Shown here one piece after another: positions 55,917-64,000 of a stretch of DNA of 64,000 bases. The stretch comes from Pseudomonas sp. P8_241. GTDB taxonomy: Bacteria; Pseudomonadota; Gammaproteobacteria; Pseudomonadales; Pseudomonadaceae. Location: contig NZ_CP125377.1 in the NCBI RefSeq assembly GCF_034008315.1, forward strand, positions 1,314,001-1,378,000. The letters run 5' to 3'. Below the pieces are notes generated by a model. The model worked only from the letters and a program-made list of their open reading frames with translations. It ran no database searches and was not told where the DNA came from. The translations under genes and the position numbers were made by a program. Each line of letters starts with the position of its first letter. The first letter of the stretch is position 1.

Positions 55917-56315
55917 TTAGCGGACGGCGTCTACGCGGACTTTCAGGGGCTGCGGGTCTTTGCCATCGAGCTGCACGGCGTGATGCTCGGTGGTGATGAA
56001 GATCAGCTTGCCGTCGACTTCGATACGCGCGCTGACGGAGTAGCGATGACCCGGTTTGACCCGGGCCGGATCGTAACTCAGATGGAATGGCAAGGGCACC
56101 TGGCCTTTGACCTGGCCTTTCTGTTCATCAAGAACTACCGCAGGGGCATCGGCCATAGACACGTCCTGCAAACTTACGCTCAGTGTGGCATTGGACGGTA
56201 GAGCGATTCGTTGCAGGTAGAAAACTTCACCGTTGAGCGACATTTCAGGTGCGCACGACGGCGTTTGGCAGGCTGTCAGCAAGGCAGCCGCGGCGAGCAG
56301 AGGCAATTTTTTCAA
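55917..56315 (-). CDS. YbaY-family lipoprotein
   Basis: A 132-residue lipoprotein with a TTG start behind GGAAAC, lipobox LTAC, and the YbaY beta-sandwich: LPSNATLSVSLQDVSMADAP and LPFHLSYDPARVKPGHRYSV. YbaY proteins are thought to sit in the outer membrane; their role is unknown. A second, double-domain relative is encoded just upstream at 56411-57046. Confidence 0.85.
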   Translation of the reverse strand: MKKLPLLAAAALLTACQTPSCAPEMSLNGEVFYLQRIALPSNATLSVSLQDVSMADAPAVVLDEQKGQVKGQVPLPFHLSYDPARVKPGHRYSVSARIEVDGKLIFITTEHHAVQLDGKDPQPLKVRVDAVR

Positions 56316-56410
56316 AAGTAGTTTCCGTGTCGAAGGCGCCAGTAGAATACTGGCGCCTGTGCCCGAACGTAAGCGGCTTTTACACTAAGCGTCGATCAGG
56401 ACGGTTGATA

Positions 56411-57046
56411 TCAGCCACCGAAAGCCGGTGTCCGAACAGGTTCCGGCATTAGTATCAGTTTTGCCGGTTTAAGACCTAGCGGCATTCGGTGCCGACTGTG
56501 GGTCTCGAATGTGCCGGTTAGTGTGTAAAGTTGGCCTGGCTTGATGACGGACGGATCATATTTCAGGTAAGTGGGGGTCATTTGCGCGGTCAGGCCCACG
56601 GCCTCACTCACAACGATCTCAGGCTGGTCATCAGTTTTCATTTCAATCAACTTCAGAATCAGCTCTGAGTCAGCAGGGTAATCAATTTTAGGCATCCAGT
56701 GCTTTTGCGCCGCGATGTAACCCACAGGGCTCAAGTGAATGTCCGTATCGTGATCGCCTCCTGCCCAGCGGAAATCCTGCTCCAGATCCAGTAGCAGCGC
56801 GGTCCCTTGGTGGGAGATTTTTACATTGATGGAGAAGCGGCTTCCGAACGTGTTCGACTGTGAGTCGACCACAACCGGGAAGATGATGGGACGCGTCGAG
56901 GAAAGTTGGTTGCTGCCCCACTGACAGTGAAGCCTGGGCGCATCTCTGTTGGTAATGTTTTGTACTCTGATACTTATTTCGCAACTTTCCGGTAGTTCAA
57001 AGTCTGGAGGAAAGTGCAGCTGGGTGTTGATGGTATGTTGGGTCAT
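56411..57046 (-). CDS. Protein with two tandem YbaY-like domains, no signal peptide
   Basis: A 211-residue protein. The C-terminal half (residues 122-190) keeps the YbaY pattern: YPADSELILKLIEM, then PTYLKYDPSVIKPGQLYTL. The N-terminal half (residues 12-85) repeats it more loosely: FELPESCEISIRVQNITNRD and FGSRFSINVKISHQGTA. No signal peptide or lipobox is visible, unlike YbaY itself. AAGGAAATC precedes the ATG. It lies in the same direction as the YbaY lipoprotein gene, 95 bases upstream. I infer a duplication-derived, possibly cytoplasmic or non-classically exported relative; function unknown. Confidence 0.75.
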   Translation of the reverse strand: MTQHTINTQLHFPPDFELPESCEISIRVQNITNRDAPRLHCQWGSNQLSSTRPIIFPVVVDSQSNTFGSRFSINVKISHQGTALLLDLEQDFRWAGGDHDTDIHLSPVGYIAAQKHWMPKIDYPADSELILKLIEMKTDDQPEIVVSEAVGLTAQMTPTYLKYDPSVIKPGQLYTLTGTFETHSRHRMPLGLKPAKLILMPEPVRTPAFGG

Positions 57047-57198
57047 GATGATTTCCTTATCAATGGGCTCGTCGAAAATGACGAGCGCTGAGCTTATCTC
57101 CCGCGCATTCGAGCGTTATGTAGGAAAAGTTCGCCAAGCGAAAGCGAATTGATGACGGGATAGGTCGGAAGCGTCCTTGCTTCTGACACATTGACGGC

Positions 57199-59691
57199 TT
57201 ATACCTGCTCGACGAGATCCGCCGCGTCTTCACTGCGATGCACCGCCACCTGACGAATTGACAGACGAATATCCGCCGGCAACACCCGTTTGGCCGCGCC
57301 TTCGGCCAGTTCACCGAGCAGTTCGTGGTAGCTCAGCTTGCCGGCTTCATCACGCTTGAGCACGTCGAGGTCTAGCATCGTCTGGATGAAGTGACGGAAC
57401 AGGCTCTTGTCGAAGAATTCCGGGGCGTTCAGTCCATGCAGGATCGACAGGCGTTGGGCCATGACCGTGCACAAGTCTTCCAGTTCTTCGGCGCTGATGC
57501 TGTTCTGGCCGCTGTTGAGCAGCAGGGAAACGGTCATGTAGAAGCGCTGCAACGTCTGGGCGATGCTCTTCGATAGCAAGGTCAGCAGCACGAAATGTCG
57601 CGAGCTTGGCGCCGGACGCAGGTACACGTCGTTCTCGAAGCGCAGCAAGCCTTGTTCGACGAAGGCTTCCAGCCATTGATCGATCACCGTATCCAGTTCG
57701 TCGAGCGACCAGCGAATGAACAATTCCGCTTGCAGGTACGGGTACAGCGCGCGGGTGTAGCGCAGGATTTGTTCGCGGCTCATGCGCGAGGCGCTCTGGA
57801 AGAAACTGGCCAGCAGCGCCGGGAGGGCGAAAATGTGCAGCACGTTGTTGCGGTAGTAGGTCATCAGGACGGCGTTTTGCTCGTCCAGATAGAGGATCTT
57901 GCCCAGGGCGTCGCTCTGCTCGGACAGCAGATCCATATCTTTCACGTGTGCAATCAACGCGCGCCCGTCACCTTCCGGCAGCGTGGTGTGCGGCGAGTAC
58001 GGCACCTTGCGTAACAGTGCCAGATACAGATCGAGCACCCGCGCCATGGCGCGATCATCGAGTGCCAAACGGCTGGTGGACAACAGGGCCAGGGCCACGA
58101 GATTTACGGGGTTGATCGCCGCCGCTTCGTTCAGATGCCGGGCGACTTTCTCGCCGAGGCGGTTGGTGGTTTCGTTGAGCCAGGCGGGTCTGAACTGCGG
58201 ACCGAGTTCCTGCTGGCGCCAGTCCGGCTGTTCGCTGTCGAGGAACTCCGCCAGTTTGATCGGTTCGCCGAAGTTCACCGCCACTTGGCCGAAGCGCTGC
58301 TTGAGCGCGCCGATGACTTTGAAAATATCGAAAATCGATTCTTTCTTCTTGGCCGCACCGCGCAACTCGCCAAGATAGGTTCGACCTTCCAATACGCGTT
58401 CGTAGCCGATGTACACCGGCACGAAGACGATGGGCATGCGCGACGACCGCAGGAAGCTGCGCAGGGTAATTGCCAGCATCCCGGTTTTCGGTTGCAGCAT
58501 GCGCCCGGTGCGCGAACGACCGCCTTCGACGAAGTACTCCACCGGGAAGCCCTTGGTGAACAGGGTGTGCAGGTATTCGTTGAACACCGAGGTGTAGAGC
58601 GGGTTGCCCTTGAAGGTGCGGCGCATGAAGAACGCGCCACCGCGACGCAGCAGGCCGCCGATCACCGGCATGTTCAGGTTGATGCCGGCGGCGATGTGCG
58701 GTGGGGTCAGGCCGTTGCGAAACAGCAGATAGGAGAGCAGCAGGTAGTCGATGTGGCTGCGGTGGCAGGGCACGTAGATTACTTCGTGACCCTGGGCGAC
58801 CTTCTGCACGCCTTCGATGTGATTGACCTTGATGCCGTCGTAGATCTTGTTCCAGAACCAGCTCAGCACCACTTCCATAAAACGGATCGCGGTGTAGGTG
58901 TAGTCCGAGGCGATTTCGTTGCCGTAGCGCAGCGCTTGAGCCTTGGCTTTCTCGGGGGAGATGTTCTCGCGCTCGGCTTCGTCGAGGATCGCTTGCTTGA
59001 CCATCGGCTGGTTGAGCAGGCCTTTGACCAGATTGCGACGGTGGGAAATGTCCGGGCCGATCACTGCCGCTTTGAGGTTGCGGAAGTGCACCCGCAGGAT
59101 GCGCTGGGCCATGCGCACGGTGCGTTCGTGGCCCTTGTTGTGATCGATCAGCTCGCGCAGGTGGATCGGTGCGGAGAACTGAACGCGAGTCTTGCGTCCC
59201 AGCACGATGACGCTCAGCAGTCGGCGCAAGCGACCGGTGACGGCCCAGCTGTCGGCGAACAAGAGTTTCCACGGACTGTTTTCGCTGTCTGGCGACTGGC
59301 CCCAGAACACGCTGACCGGAATGATCTGCGCGTCTTCGGCGGCGTTCTGGCTCAAGGCGCTGACCAGACGGGTCAGGGTCGGCGGCGCGCCGCGCTTGTC
59401 CTGACGACCGAGCCAGTCCGGGTCCGGTGTCAGGTAGAAGAACGCGGCGGGTTCCAGCAGGTTGCCTACGGACACCGGCAAAACCGGACGCGGCAGGCCA
59501 GCCTTGCTGCATTCGGTGTCGACCACAGCGAGATCGGTTAGCGAAGGGTTTTGCAGGACGTAGAACACCGGACGACTGCGGTCGAGGTCAAGGGTGAACG
59601 ACGACTGGTTGATCGTCTCCGAGCGAACCCAGAGATACAACAGTCGGCGCAGGGTGCCAAACACAAGACGGCGGAACGGGGAACGGGTCAT
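57199..59691 (-). CDS. plsB: Glycerol-3-phosphate acyltransferase
   Basis: First enzyme of phospholipid synthesis: acylates glycerol-3-phosphate at the inner membrane using acyl-ACP or acyl-CoA. 830 residues, the standard size. The HX4D active motif is in [16 protein letters not shown], the substrate site is [11 protein letters not shown], and [13 protein letters not shown] is block IV. The ATG is preceded by AGAAG. It is transcribed away from the cold-shock gene. Confidence 0.97.
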   Translation of the reverse strand: MTRSPFRRLVFGTLRRLLYLWVRSETINQSSFTLDLDRSRPVFYVLQNPSLTDLAVVDTECSKAGLPRPVLPVSVGNLLEPAAFFYLTPDPDWLGRQDKRGAPPTLTRLVSALSQNAAEDAQIIPVSVFWGQSPDSENSPWKLLFADSWAVTGRLRRLLSVIVLGRKTRVQFSAPIHLRELIDHNKGHERTVRMAQRILRVHFRNLKAAVIGPDISHRRNLVKGLLNQPMVKQAILDEAERENISPEKAKAQALRYGNEIASDYTYTAIRFMEVVLSWFWNKIYDGIKVNHIEGVQKVAQGHEVIYVPCHRSHIDYLLLSYLLFRNGLTPPHIAAGINLNMPVIGGLLRRGGAFFMRRTFKGNPLYTSVFNEYLHTLFTKGFPVEYFVEGGRSRTGRMLQPKTGMLAITLRSFLRSSRMPIVFVPVYIGYERVLEGRTYLGELRGAAKKKESIFDIFKVIGALKQRFGQVAVNFGEPIKLAEFLDSEQPDWRQQELGPQFRPAWLNETTNRLGEKVARHLNEAAAINPVNLVALALLSTSRLALDDRAMARVLDLYLALLRKVPYSPHTTLPEGDGRALIAHVKDMDLLSEQSDALGKILYLDEQNAVLMTYYRNNVLHIFALPALLASFFQSASRMSREQILRYTRALYPYLQAELFIRWSLDELDTVIDQWLEAFVEQGLLRFENDVYLRPAPSSRHFVLLTLLSKSIAQTLQRFYMTVSLLLNSGQNSISAEELEDLCTVMAQRLSILHGLNAPEFFDKSLFRHFIQTMLDLDVLKRDEAGKLSYHELLGELAEGAAKRVLPADIRLSIRQVAVHRSEDAADLVEQV

Positions 59692-59793
59692 ACGGCTTCT
59701 GCGTGAGTGAATAAAACCGAGCGTTTGCTCGGGAGGTCGATAGTGTGCCGGATTCGTTGAAAATCGGCAAAAAAGCGGCGAAGTAAACTCCTG

Positions 59794-59821
59794 TTGAGAG
59801 TTTTACCCTCTGTCATATACT
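59794..59821 (+). promoter_or_regulatory. Sigma-70 promoter of the cold-shock gene
   Basis: TTGAGA, 16 bases, TATACT. Transcription from here would give a leader of about 100 nt, normal for cspA-type mRNAs whose leaders act as RNA thermometers. Confidence 0.6.
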
Positions 59822-59927
59822 CGGCGCTCTGTCGCCACTGCCCTCATGGGACCGGTATGCGCAGGCTGACGTTCCCGAGGCTTTCCTGCGAAAAGCCCGA
59901 CCCATAATAAAAAAGGAGTATGAACAC

Positions 59928-60137
59928 ATGGCAACACGCGAAACCGGCAACGTGAAGTGGTTCAACGACGCCAAGGGCTACGGCTTCATTCAGCGCGAAG
60001 ACGGGGTGGACGTGTTCGTGCACTATCGCGCGATACGCGGCGAAGGACACCGCTCACTGGCTGAAGGGCAGCAGGTTGAGTATGCGGTGGTGGAAGGGCA
60101 GAAGGGGTTGCAGGCTGAGGATGTGGTAGGTCTGTAA
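59928..60137 (+). CDS. CspA-family cold-shock protein
   Basis: RNA/single-stranded DNA chaperone, 69 residues. RNP1 is KGYGFIQ and RNP2 is [27 protein letters not shown] is the classic start. AAGGAG lies before the ATG. The C-terminus ([13 protein letters not shown]) is of the usual Pseudomonas Csp type. Which paralogue it is cannot be told from the sequence alone. Confidence 0.95.
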   Translation: MATRETGNVKWFNDAKGYGFIQREDGVDVFVHYRAIRGEGHRSLAEGQQVEYAVVEGQKGLQAEDVVGL

Positions 60138-60145
60138 TACGGTCC

Positions 60146-60224
60146 TGTAGGAGCTGGCTTGCCAGCGAAGGCGACAATCCTGATGCACCGAGGTGCATGG
60201 ATCGCCAGCAAGCCGGCTCCTACA
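60146..60224. repeat. REP doublet
   Basis: TGTAGGAGCTGGCTTGCCAG and GCCAGCAAGCCGGCTCCTACA with a small TGCACCGAGGTGCA hairpin between them. Confidence 0.88.
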
Positions 60225-60247
60225 GGGTCACGTTACATCCAGCAATG

Positions 60248-60625
60248 TCAGGCGGTTTTCCAGGTGATCTCTTCTTCTCCGTCCGCGCTGATGCGTATCC
60301 AGCGATCGGCGGTCTCTTCGCCTTCTTCCTCGACCCAGGTTCCCGGTGCGCAACGCACTTCGACGTTCAGTGCGACAAATGCAGCGCGAGCGCAGGCGAT
60401 GTCGTCTTCCCACGGGGTCTGGTCGCTTTCCAGGTACAGGCTGTTCCACTTTCCTACGGCTTTCGGTAACCAGGTCACCGGCACATTGCCGGCCTTGCAC
60501 TTGTAGGTCTGGCCCTTTTGCACCCAGTCGGTGCATGGGCCCAATGCCGCACCCAGCCAGGCCGAGATGGCCTTGTGATCGACGTCGGCGTCTTTGAGGT
60601 AAATCTCGATATCGGGTTGGCGCAT
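60248..60625 (-). CDS. Conserved hypothetical protein, 125 residues
   Basis: Acidic cytoplasmic protein starting MRQPDIEIYLKDADVDHKAI. Tryptophan-rich with three cysteines (GPCTDWVQKGQTYKC, RCAPGTWVEEEGEE). The start is the ATG before MRQPDIEIY; longer in-frame extensions lack a ribosome-binding site. It is downstream of and co-directional with rlmA and dapE, about 75 bases after rlmA. Function unknown. Confidence 0.78.
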   Translation of the reverse strand: MRQPDIEIYLKDADVDHKAISAWLGAALGPCTDWVQKGQTYKCKAGNVPVTWLPKAVGKWNSLYLESDQTPWEDDIACARAAFVALNVEVRCAPGTWVEEEGEETADRWIRISADGEEEITWKTA

Positions 60626-60701
60626 GGATGTCCTCACTGCGTGTCTGAAAAATCCATTCGCGGATTTAGCCGGTCTCGGGCACTCGCCCGGAACCAAAAA
60701 G

Positions 60702-61511
60702 TTATTGAAGAACGAAGTAATCGTAGCGCATCGACACGGTCGTCTCGAACGGCTCGGTCTGTTCGATAACCGCTTCCCGGCGCTCGGCACTGGCGCGCCA
60801 GCCGTGGGGTGTCATCGCCAACAGGTTGGCGCGGTCCTGCGGCTTGTCCAGCGTCAGCTTGAACGTCAGCGTCTCGCTGTGCGCCAGCGCCATGCCTTCG
60901 GGCACCAGATCCAGATGCTTGTCGTCAATGTATTCGCGCACTTCGTCGTACAAACGCTCGCGCAATTCCATCAGATGGCCGCTAGTCGGTCCGACTTTCA
61001 TCAGGCCGCCGCCGACGCTGAGCAGGCGTTTGGCTTCTTCCCAATCCAATGGGCTGAAGACGCTGGCCAGAAACTGGCAGCTGTCCGAGGCCAGCGGCAC
61101 CCGCGCCATGCTGGCGATCAACCAGGTCAGTTGCGGATTGCGTTTGCAGGCGCGTTTGATCGCCTCGCGAGAGATGTCCAGTGCATAGCCTTCGGCGTTC
61201 GGCAGGGCTTCGGCAATTTGCGCGGTGTAGTAACCCTCGCCACAACCAATGTCGAGCCAGCGCTGCGGCGCATAGCTGGCTGCCAGCTCCGCCAGACGCT
61301 TGGCCACCGGCGCATAGTGGCCGGCGTTCAAGAAATCACGGCGTGCCTCGACCATCGCCTGGTTATCCCCAGGGTCACGGCTGTTCTTGTGCTGTACCGG
61401 CAACAGGTTCAGGTAACCCTGACGTGCACGGTCAAAGCGGTGCCCGGCAGGGCACACCACGCCGTTGTCCACCGCATTGAGCGGTTCGCTACAGATTGGG
61501 CAAGAAAGCAT
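60702..61511 (-). CDS. rlmA: 23S rRNA (guanine-N1) methyltransferase RlmA-like
   Basis: SAM-dependent RNA methyltransferase, 269 residues. An N-terminal zinc module is clear: CPICSEPL then CPAGHRFDRARQGYLNLLP. The SAM motif is WLDIGCGEGYYTAQIAEALP and the family motif KVGPTSGHLMELRERLY lies downstream. It is expected to modify G745 (or G748) of 23S rRNA. Its ATG overlaps the dapE stop by one base. Confidence 0.9.
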   Translation of the reverse strand: MLSCPICSEPLNAVDNGVVCPAGHRFDRARQGYLNLLPVQHKNSRDPGDNQAMVEARRDFLNAGHYAPVAKRLAELAASYAPQRWLDIGCGEGYYTAQIAEALPNAEGYALDISREAIKRACKRNPQLTWLIASMARVPLASDSCQFLASVFSPLDWEEAKRLLSVGGGLMKVGPTSGHLMELRERLYDEVREYIDDKHLDLVPEGMALAHSETLTFKLTLDKPQDRANLLAMTPHGWRASAERREAVIEQTEPFETTVSMRYDYFVLQ

Positions 61512-62662
61512 CAGGCGAGCAACTTGATCAGGGTCTGATAGTAGATCTCGGTCAGCACATCGAGGTCAGCGGCCAGCACGCGTTCGTTGACCTGGTGGAT
61601 GGTCGCGTTGACCGGCCCCAACTCAACCACTTGCGTGCCCATGGTCGCAATGAAGCGGCCGTCGGACGTGCCACCGCTGGTGGAAGCCTTGGTTTCGCGT
61701 CCTGTGATGTCCTTGATGCTCGACGACACTGCATCGAGCAATGCGCCCGGTTCGGTGAGGAATGGCAGACCGGACAATGCCCAATCGACGTGCCAGTCCA
61801 GGCCATGCTTGTCGAGGATGTCGGCGACGCGTTTTTGCAGGCCTTCAACGGTGGACTCGGTGGAGAAACGGAAGTTGAACACCGCCACCAGGTCACCGGG
61901 GATGACATTGGTTGCGCCAGTGCCGGAGTTTACGTTGGAAATCTGGAAACTGGTTGGCGGGAAGAAATCGTTGCCGTGGTCCCAATGCTCGGCGGCCAAT
62001 TCGGCGAGGGCCGGGGCGGCGAGGTGGATCGGGTTCTTGGCCAGATGCGGGTAGGCCACGTGACCTTGCACACCTTTGACGGTCAGTTTGGCGCCGAGCG
62101 AGCCGCGACGGCCGTTCTTGACCACGTCACCGACCAGCGTGGTGCTCGATGGTTCGCCGACGATGCACCAGTCCAGACGCTCCTTGCGTGCGACGAGGCG
62201 CTCAACCACCGCTTTGGTGCCGTGATGCGCAGGGCCTTCTTCGTCACTGGTGATCAGGAACGCGACCTTGCCCTTGTGATCCGGGTAGTCAGCGACGAAG
62301 CGTTCGGCGGCGACAGTCATGGAAGCCAGGCTGCCTTTCATGTCCGCTGCGCCACGGCCGCAAAGCATGCCGTGTTCGTCGATCAGTGCATTGAACGGTT
62401 CGATCTGCCAGGCGGCGACCGGACCGGTTGGCACCACATCGGTGTGGCCGGCGAAGCACAGCACCGGGCCGTCATGTTTGCCGTGGGTCGCCCAGAAGTT
62501 ATCCACATCTTCGATGCGCATCGGCTCCAGTGCGAAACCGGCATCGCCCAGGCGCTGCATCATCTGCTTCTGGCAATCGGCGTCAACCGGCGTCACGGAC
62601 GGACGGCGGATCAGGTCGATGGCGAGTTGGAGGGTCGGCGAAAGGTCGGCGTAGGCCGTCAT
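61511..62662 (-). CDS. dapE: Succinyl-diaminopimelate desuccinylase
   Basis: Zinc amidohydrolase of lysine and meso-DAP synthesis, 383 residues from [11 protein letters not shown]. The metal ligands are in [27 protein letters not shown] and [17 protein letters not shown]. The start is chosen by the family N-terminus; upstream in-frame codons would read into a REP. The DAP product feeds peptidoglycan. It is coupled to rlmA, a link between the two that is by position only. Confidence 0.96.
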   Translation of the reverse strand: MTAYADLSPTLQLAIDLIRRPSVTPVDADCQKQMMQRLGDAGFALEPMRIEDVDNFWATHGKHDGPVLCFAGHTDVVPTGPVAAWQIEPFNALIDEHGMLCGRGAADMKGSLASMTVAAERFVADYPDHKGKVAFLITSDEEGPAHHGTKAVVERLVARKERLDWCIVGEPSSTTLVGDVVKNGRRGSLGAKLTVKGVQGHVAYPHLAKNPIHLAAPALAELAAEHWDHGNDFFPPTSFQISNVNSGTGATNVIPGDLVAVFNFRFSTESTVEGLQKRVADILDKHGLDWHVDWALSGLPFLTEPGALLDAVSSSIKDITGRETKASTSGGTSDGRFIATMGTQVVELGPVNATIHQVNERVLAADLDVLTEIYYQTLIKLLA

Positions 62663-62694
62663 GGAAAACTCCGATCTGTGCAGCACAATAAACC

Positions 62695-62767
62695 TGTAGG
62701 AGCTGCCGAAGGCTGCGATCTTTTGCTGTTGTAGATTAAAAGATCGCAGCCTTCGGCAGCTCCTACA
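62695..62767. repeat. REP doublet, GATCGCAGCC class
   Basis: TGTAGGAGCTGCCGAAGGCT and AGCCTTCGGCAGCTCCTACA are perfect inverted arms upstream of dapE, in the dapE leader or just past the ndvB terminator. Confidence 0.9.
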
Positions 62768-62794
62768 GTGCAAAAGGGCGATCATTCTAAAGCA

Positions 62795-62820
62795 AAACGG
62801 CGACCCGAAGGCCGCCGTTT
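62795..62820 (-). terminator. Terminator after ndvB
   Basis: AAACGGCG and CGCCGTTT form the stem, with GGCCTTCGGGT as loop on the minus strand and a TTTTGCTTTA tail. It lies 19 bases after the ndvB stop. Confidence 0.8.
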
Positions 62821-62838
62821 GACGTTATCCGCAACGGA

Positions 62839-64000
62839 TTATGCCGCTGCGATCTCAGGCTGCGCCGAAGGTTTGGGCAGCGAAGACAGGAACGCCATGA
62901 TCAGCGCCGCGACGTACGGCAGCGACTGCACCAGCAGCATGGTGACCCAGAAGCGCATGTCGTTGCTCGGCAGGCCGTTCACCAGATAGATCCCCAGCGC
63001 GGCGCTCCACAACAGCAGCATGATGAACATCTCTTCACGGGCTTCCGAAATCGCCACCCAGAAGCCATGGTTATCGGCGTTTTTCGGCGTGCGGAAGAAC
63101 GGAATGCTGCTGGTGAAGAAACCGTACAGCACCGCTTTGGCGATGGTGTGCGACAGCGCCAGCCCGGCCAGTGCCGCGCAGAACGCATCCTTCAGATTCA
63201 CGCCCACTGCGCGGCGGTACAGGAAGATGATCTTGCCGACCTTGAACACGAACAGCGCCAACGGCGGGATTGCGAAGATCAGCAGCGGCGGATCGACCCG
63301 TTGCGGCACGATGATCATTGCTGCCGACCACAGCAGGGCGCCGACGGTGAAGAAGATGTTCATGCCATCCGCAACCCACGGCAACCAGCCCGCAAGGAAG
63401 TGATAACGCTGGCCACGGGTCAGTTCGGTGTCCTTGCCGCGCAGCAGGCTGGCAGTGTGACGCTTGATGATCTGAATCGCCCCGTAGGCCCAGCGGAAAC
63501 GCTGCTTCTTGAAGTCGATAAAGGTATCGGGCATCAGGCCTTTGCCGTAGCTGTCGTGGTAATACGCCGCCGACAGGCCTTTCTCGAACACGCGCAAACC
63601 CAGTTCGGCGTCTTCACAGATGCACCAGTCGGCCCAGCCCAGTTCTTCGAGCACCGAACGACGGGTCATGGTCATGGTGCCGTGCTGGATGATCGCATCA
63701 CGGTCATTGCGGGTGACCATGCCGATGTGGAAGAAGCCTTTGTACTCGGCGTAGCAAAGCTTCTTGAAAGTGCTTTCGTTCTGGTCGCGATAATCCTGCG
63801 GCGATTGCACCACGGCGATTTTCGGGTCGGCGAAGTGCGGCACCATGTGCTTGAGCCAGTTCGGGTGTACGCAGTAGTCCGAGTCGATCACCGCGATCAC
63901 TTCGGCGTCCTTGGCGGTGTGCGGAATCAGGTAGTTCAGCGCGCCGCCCTTGAAGCCGGCGAGCGGTGCAACGTGGAAGAACTTGAAGCGCGGACCGAGG
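62839..64000 (-). CDS. ndvB: NdvB-like glucan glucosyltransferase (N-terminal part outside window)
   Basis: C-terminal 386 residues of a membrane GT2 processive glucosyltransferase. The donor-site aspartates are in VIAVIDSDYC and WCICEDAELGLRVF, and the processivity motif is QRFRW in FIDFKKQRFRWAYGAIQI. Six to seven membrane helices follow to the end. The next gene downstream is dapE, the arrangement of P. aeruginosa ndvB (beta-1,3 periplasmic glucans, biofilm drug tolerance). OpgH was considered and rejected because it has a different QxxRW context and neighbours. Start and N-terminus are beyond the right edge. Confidence 0.82.
   Translation of the reverse strand, partial: LGPRFKFFHVAPLAGFKGGALNYLIPHTAKDAEVIAVIDSDYCVHPNWLKHMVPHFADPKIAVVQSPQDYRDQNESTFKKLCYAEYKGFFHIGMVTRNDRDAIIQHGTMTMTRRSVLEELGWADWCICEDAELGLRVFEKGLSAAYYHDSYGKGLMPDTFIDFKKQRFRWAYGAIQIIKRHTASLLRGKDTELTRGQRYHFLAGWLPWVADGMNIFFTVGALLWSAAMIIVPQRVDPPLLIFAIPPLALFVFKVGKIIFLYRRAVGVNLKDAFCAALAGLALSHTIAKAVLYGFFTSSIPFFRTPKNADNHGFWVAISEAREEMFIMLLLWSAALGIYLVNGLPSNDMRFWVTMLLVQSLPYVAALIMAFLSSLPKPSAQPEIAAA

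Noticed and set aside
62839..64000. Assignment of the right-edge glucosyltransferase as OpgH (partner of OpgD).
   Set aside because: The QRFRW motif context and the dapE neighbour fit NdvB; opgG is not adjacent.

Overview
The window looks like chromosomal DNA of a Pseudomonas of the P. fluorescens group. The evidence is high-GC coding sequence, the Pseudomonas gene order prfB-lysS-tetR-...-lptF-...-ppc-adk-tsaB-...-rsmJ-mexL/mexJK-...-plsB (as I recall it, matching the PA3701 to PA3673 block of P. aeruginosa), a complete wspABCDEFR operon, and about fifteen REP-type inverted repeats between genes. No rRNA, tRNA, CRISPR array or intact insertion sequence was seen. Both edge genes are cut: a sensor kinase at the left and an NdvB-like glucosyltransferase at the right.

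Layout. 1-4984 (minus): acidic amino acid uptake, aatJQMP with the AauS sensor kinase downstream; a sigma-54 promoter and two AauR-type operators lie upstream of aatJ. 5261-6886: opgD (periplasmic glucan). 7302-7787: a small unknown gene and a ParE-toxin remnant. 7787-19992 (minus): a polyamine block made of spermidine dehydrogenase spdH, an APC permease, patD, ydcVUTS ABC transporter genes, a second aminobutyraldehyde dehydrogenase and a LysR regulator. Together these would import polyamines and oxidise them through aminoaldehydes towards GABA-type acids. 20185-20877: a DUF533/TerB-like protein. 21072-29511 (plus): the Wsp surface-sensing pathway ending in the diguanylate cyclase WspR.

29512-31650 is an AT-rich accessory patch with no full-length annotated gene except one very short one: a 54-codon rubredoxin. 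Upstream of it in the same direction are a small membrane protein interrupted by a TAA, a short orphan frame and a frameshifted, truncated homospermidine synthase. This is the clearest accessory DNA in the window.

31652-49533 is housekeeping: prfB with its +1 programmed frameshift, lysS, a TetR regulator, envelope lipoproteins, a QEGLA-motif (DUF1704) protein, lptF with its partner under an AlgU-like promoter, ppc, adk, tsaB, DUF72, a PEP-mutase-like enzyme, an extensin-like protein, a protein with an internal 47-residue duplication, and rsmJ. 49671-54575: mexL divergent from mexJK. 54576-55199: a long dispersed-type repeat with no gene. 55200-59691: DUF4197, YbaY and a two-domain YbaY-like protein, then plsB. 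59928-64000: a cold-shock protein, an unknown protein, rlmA, dapE and ndvB.

Two structural observations stand out. Each ABC-transporter operon carries a 140-155 nt imperfect palindrome just after its periplasmic binding-protein gene. A pure (TTTTG)7 tract lies upstream of the polyamine-block permease. I found no convincing wholly new multi-gene system. The best leads are the accessory patch, the two long palindromes and the two duplicated-domain proteins.
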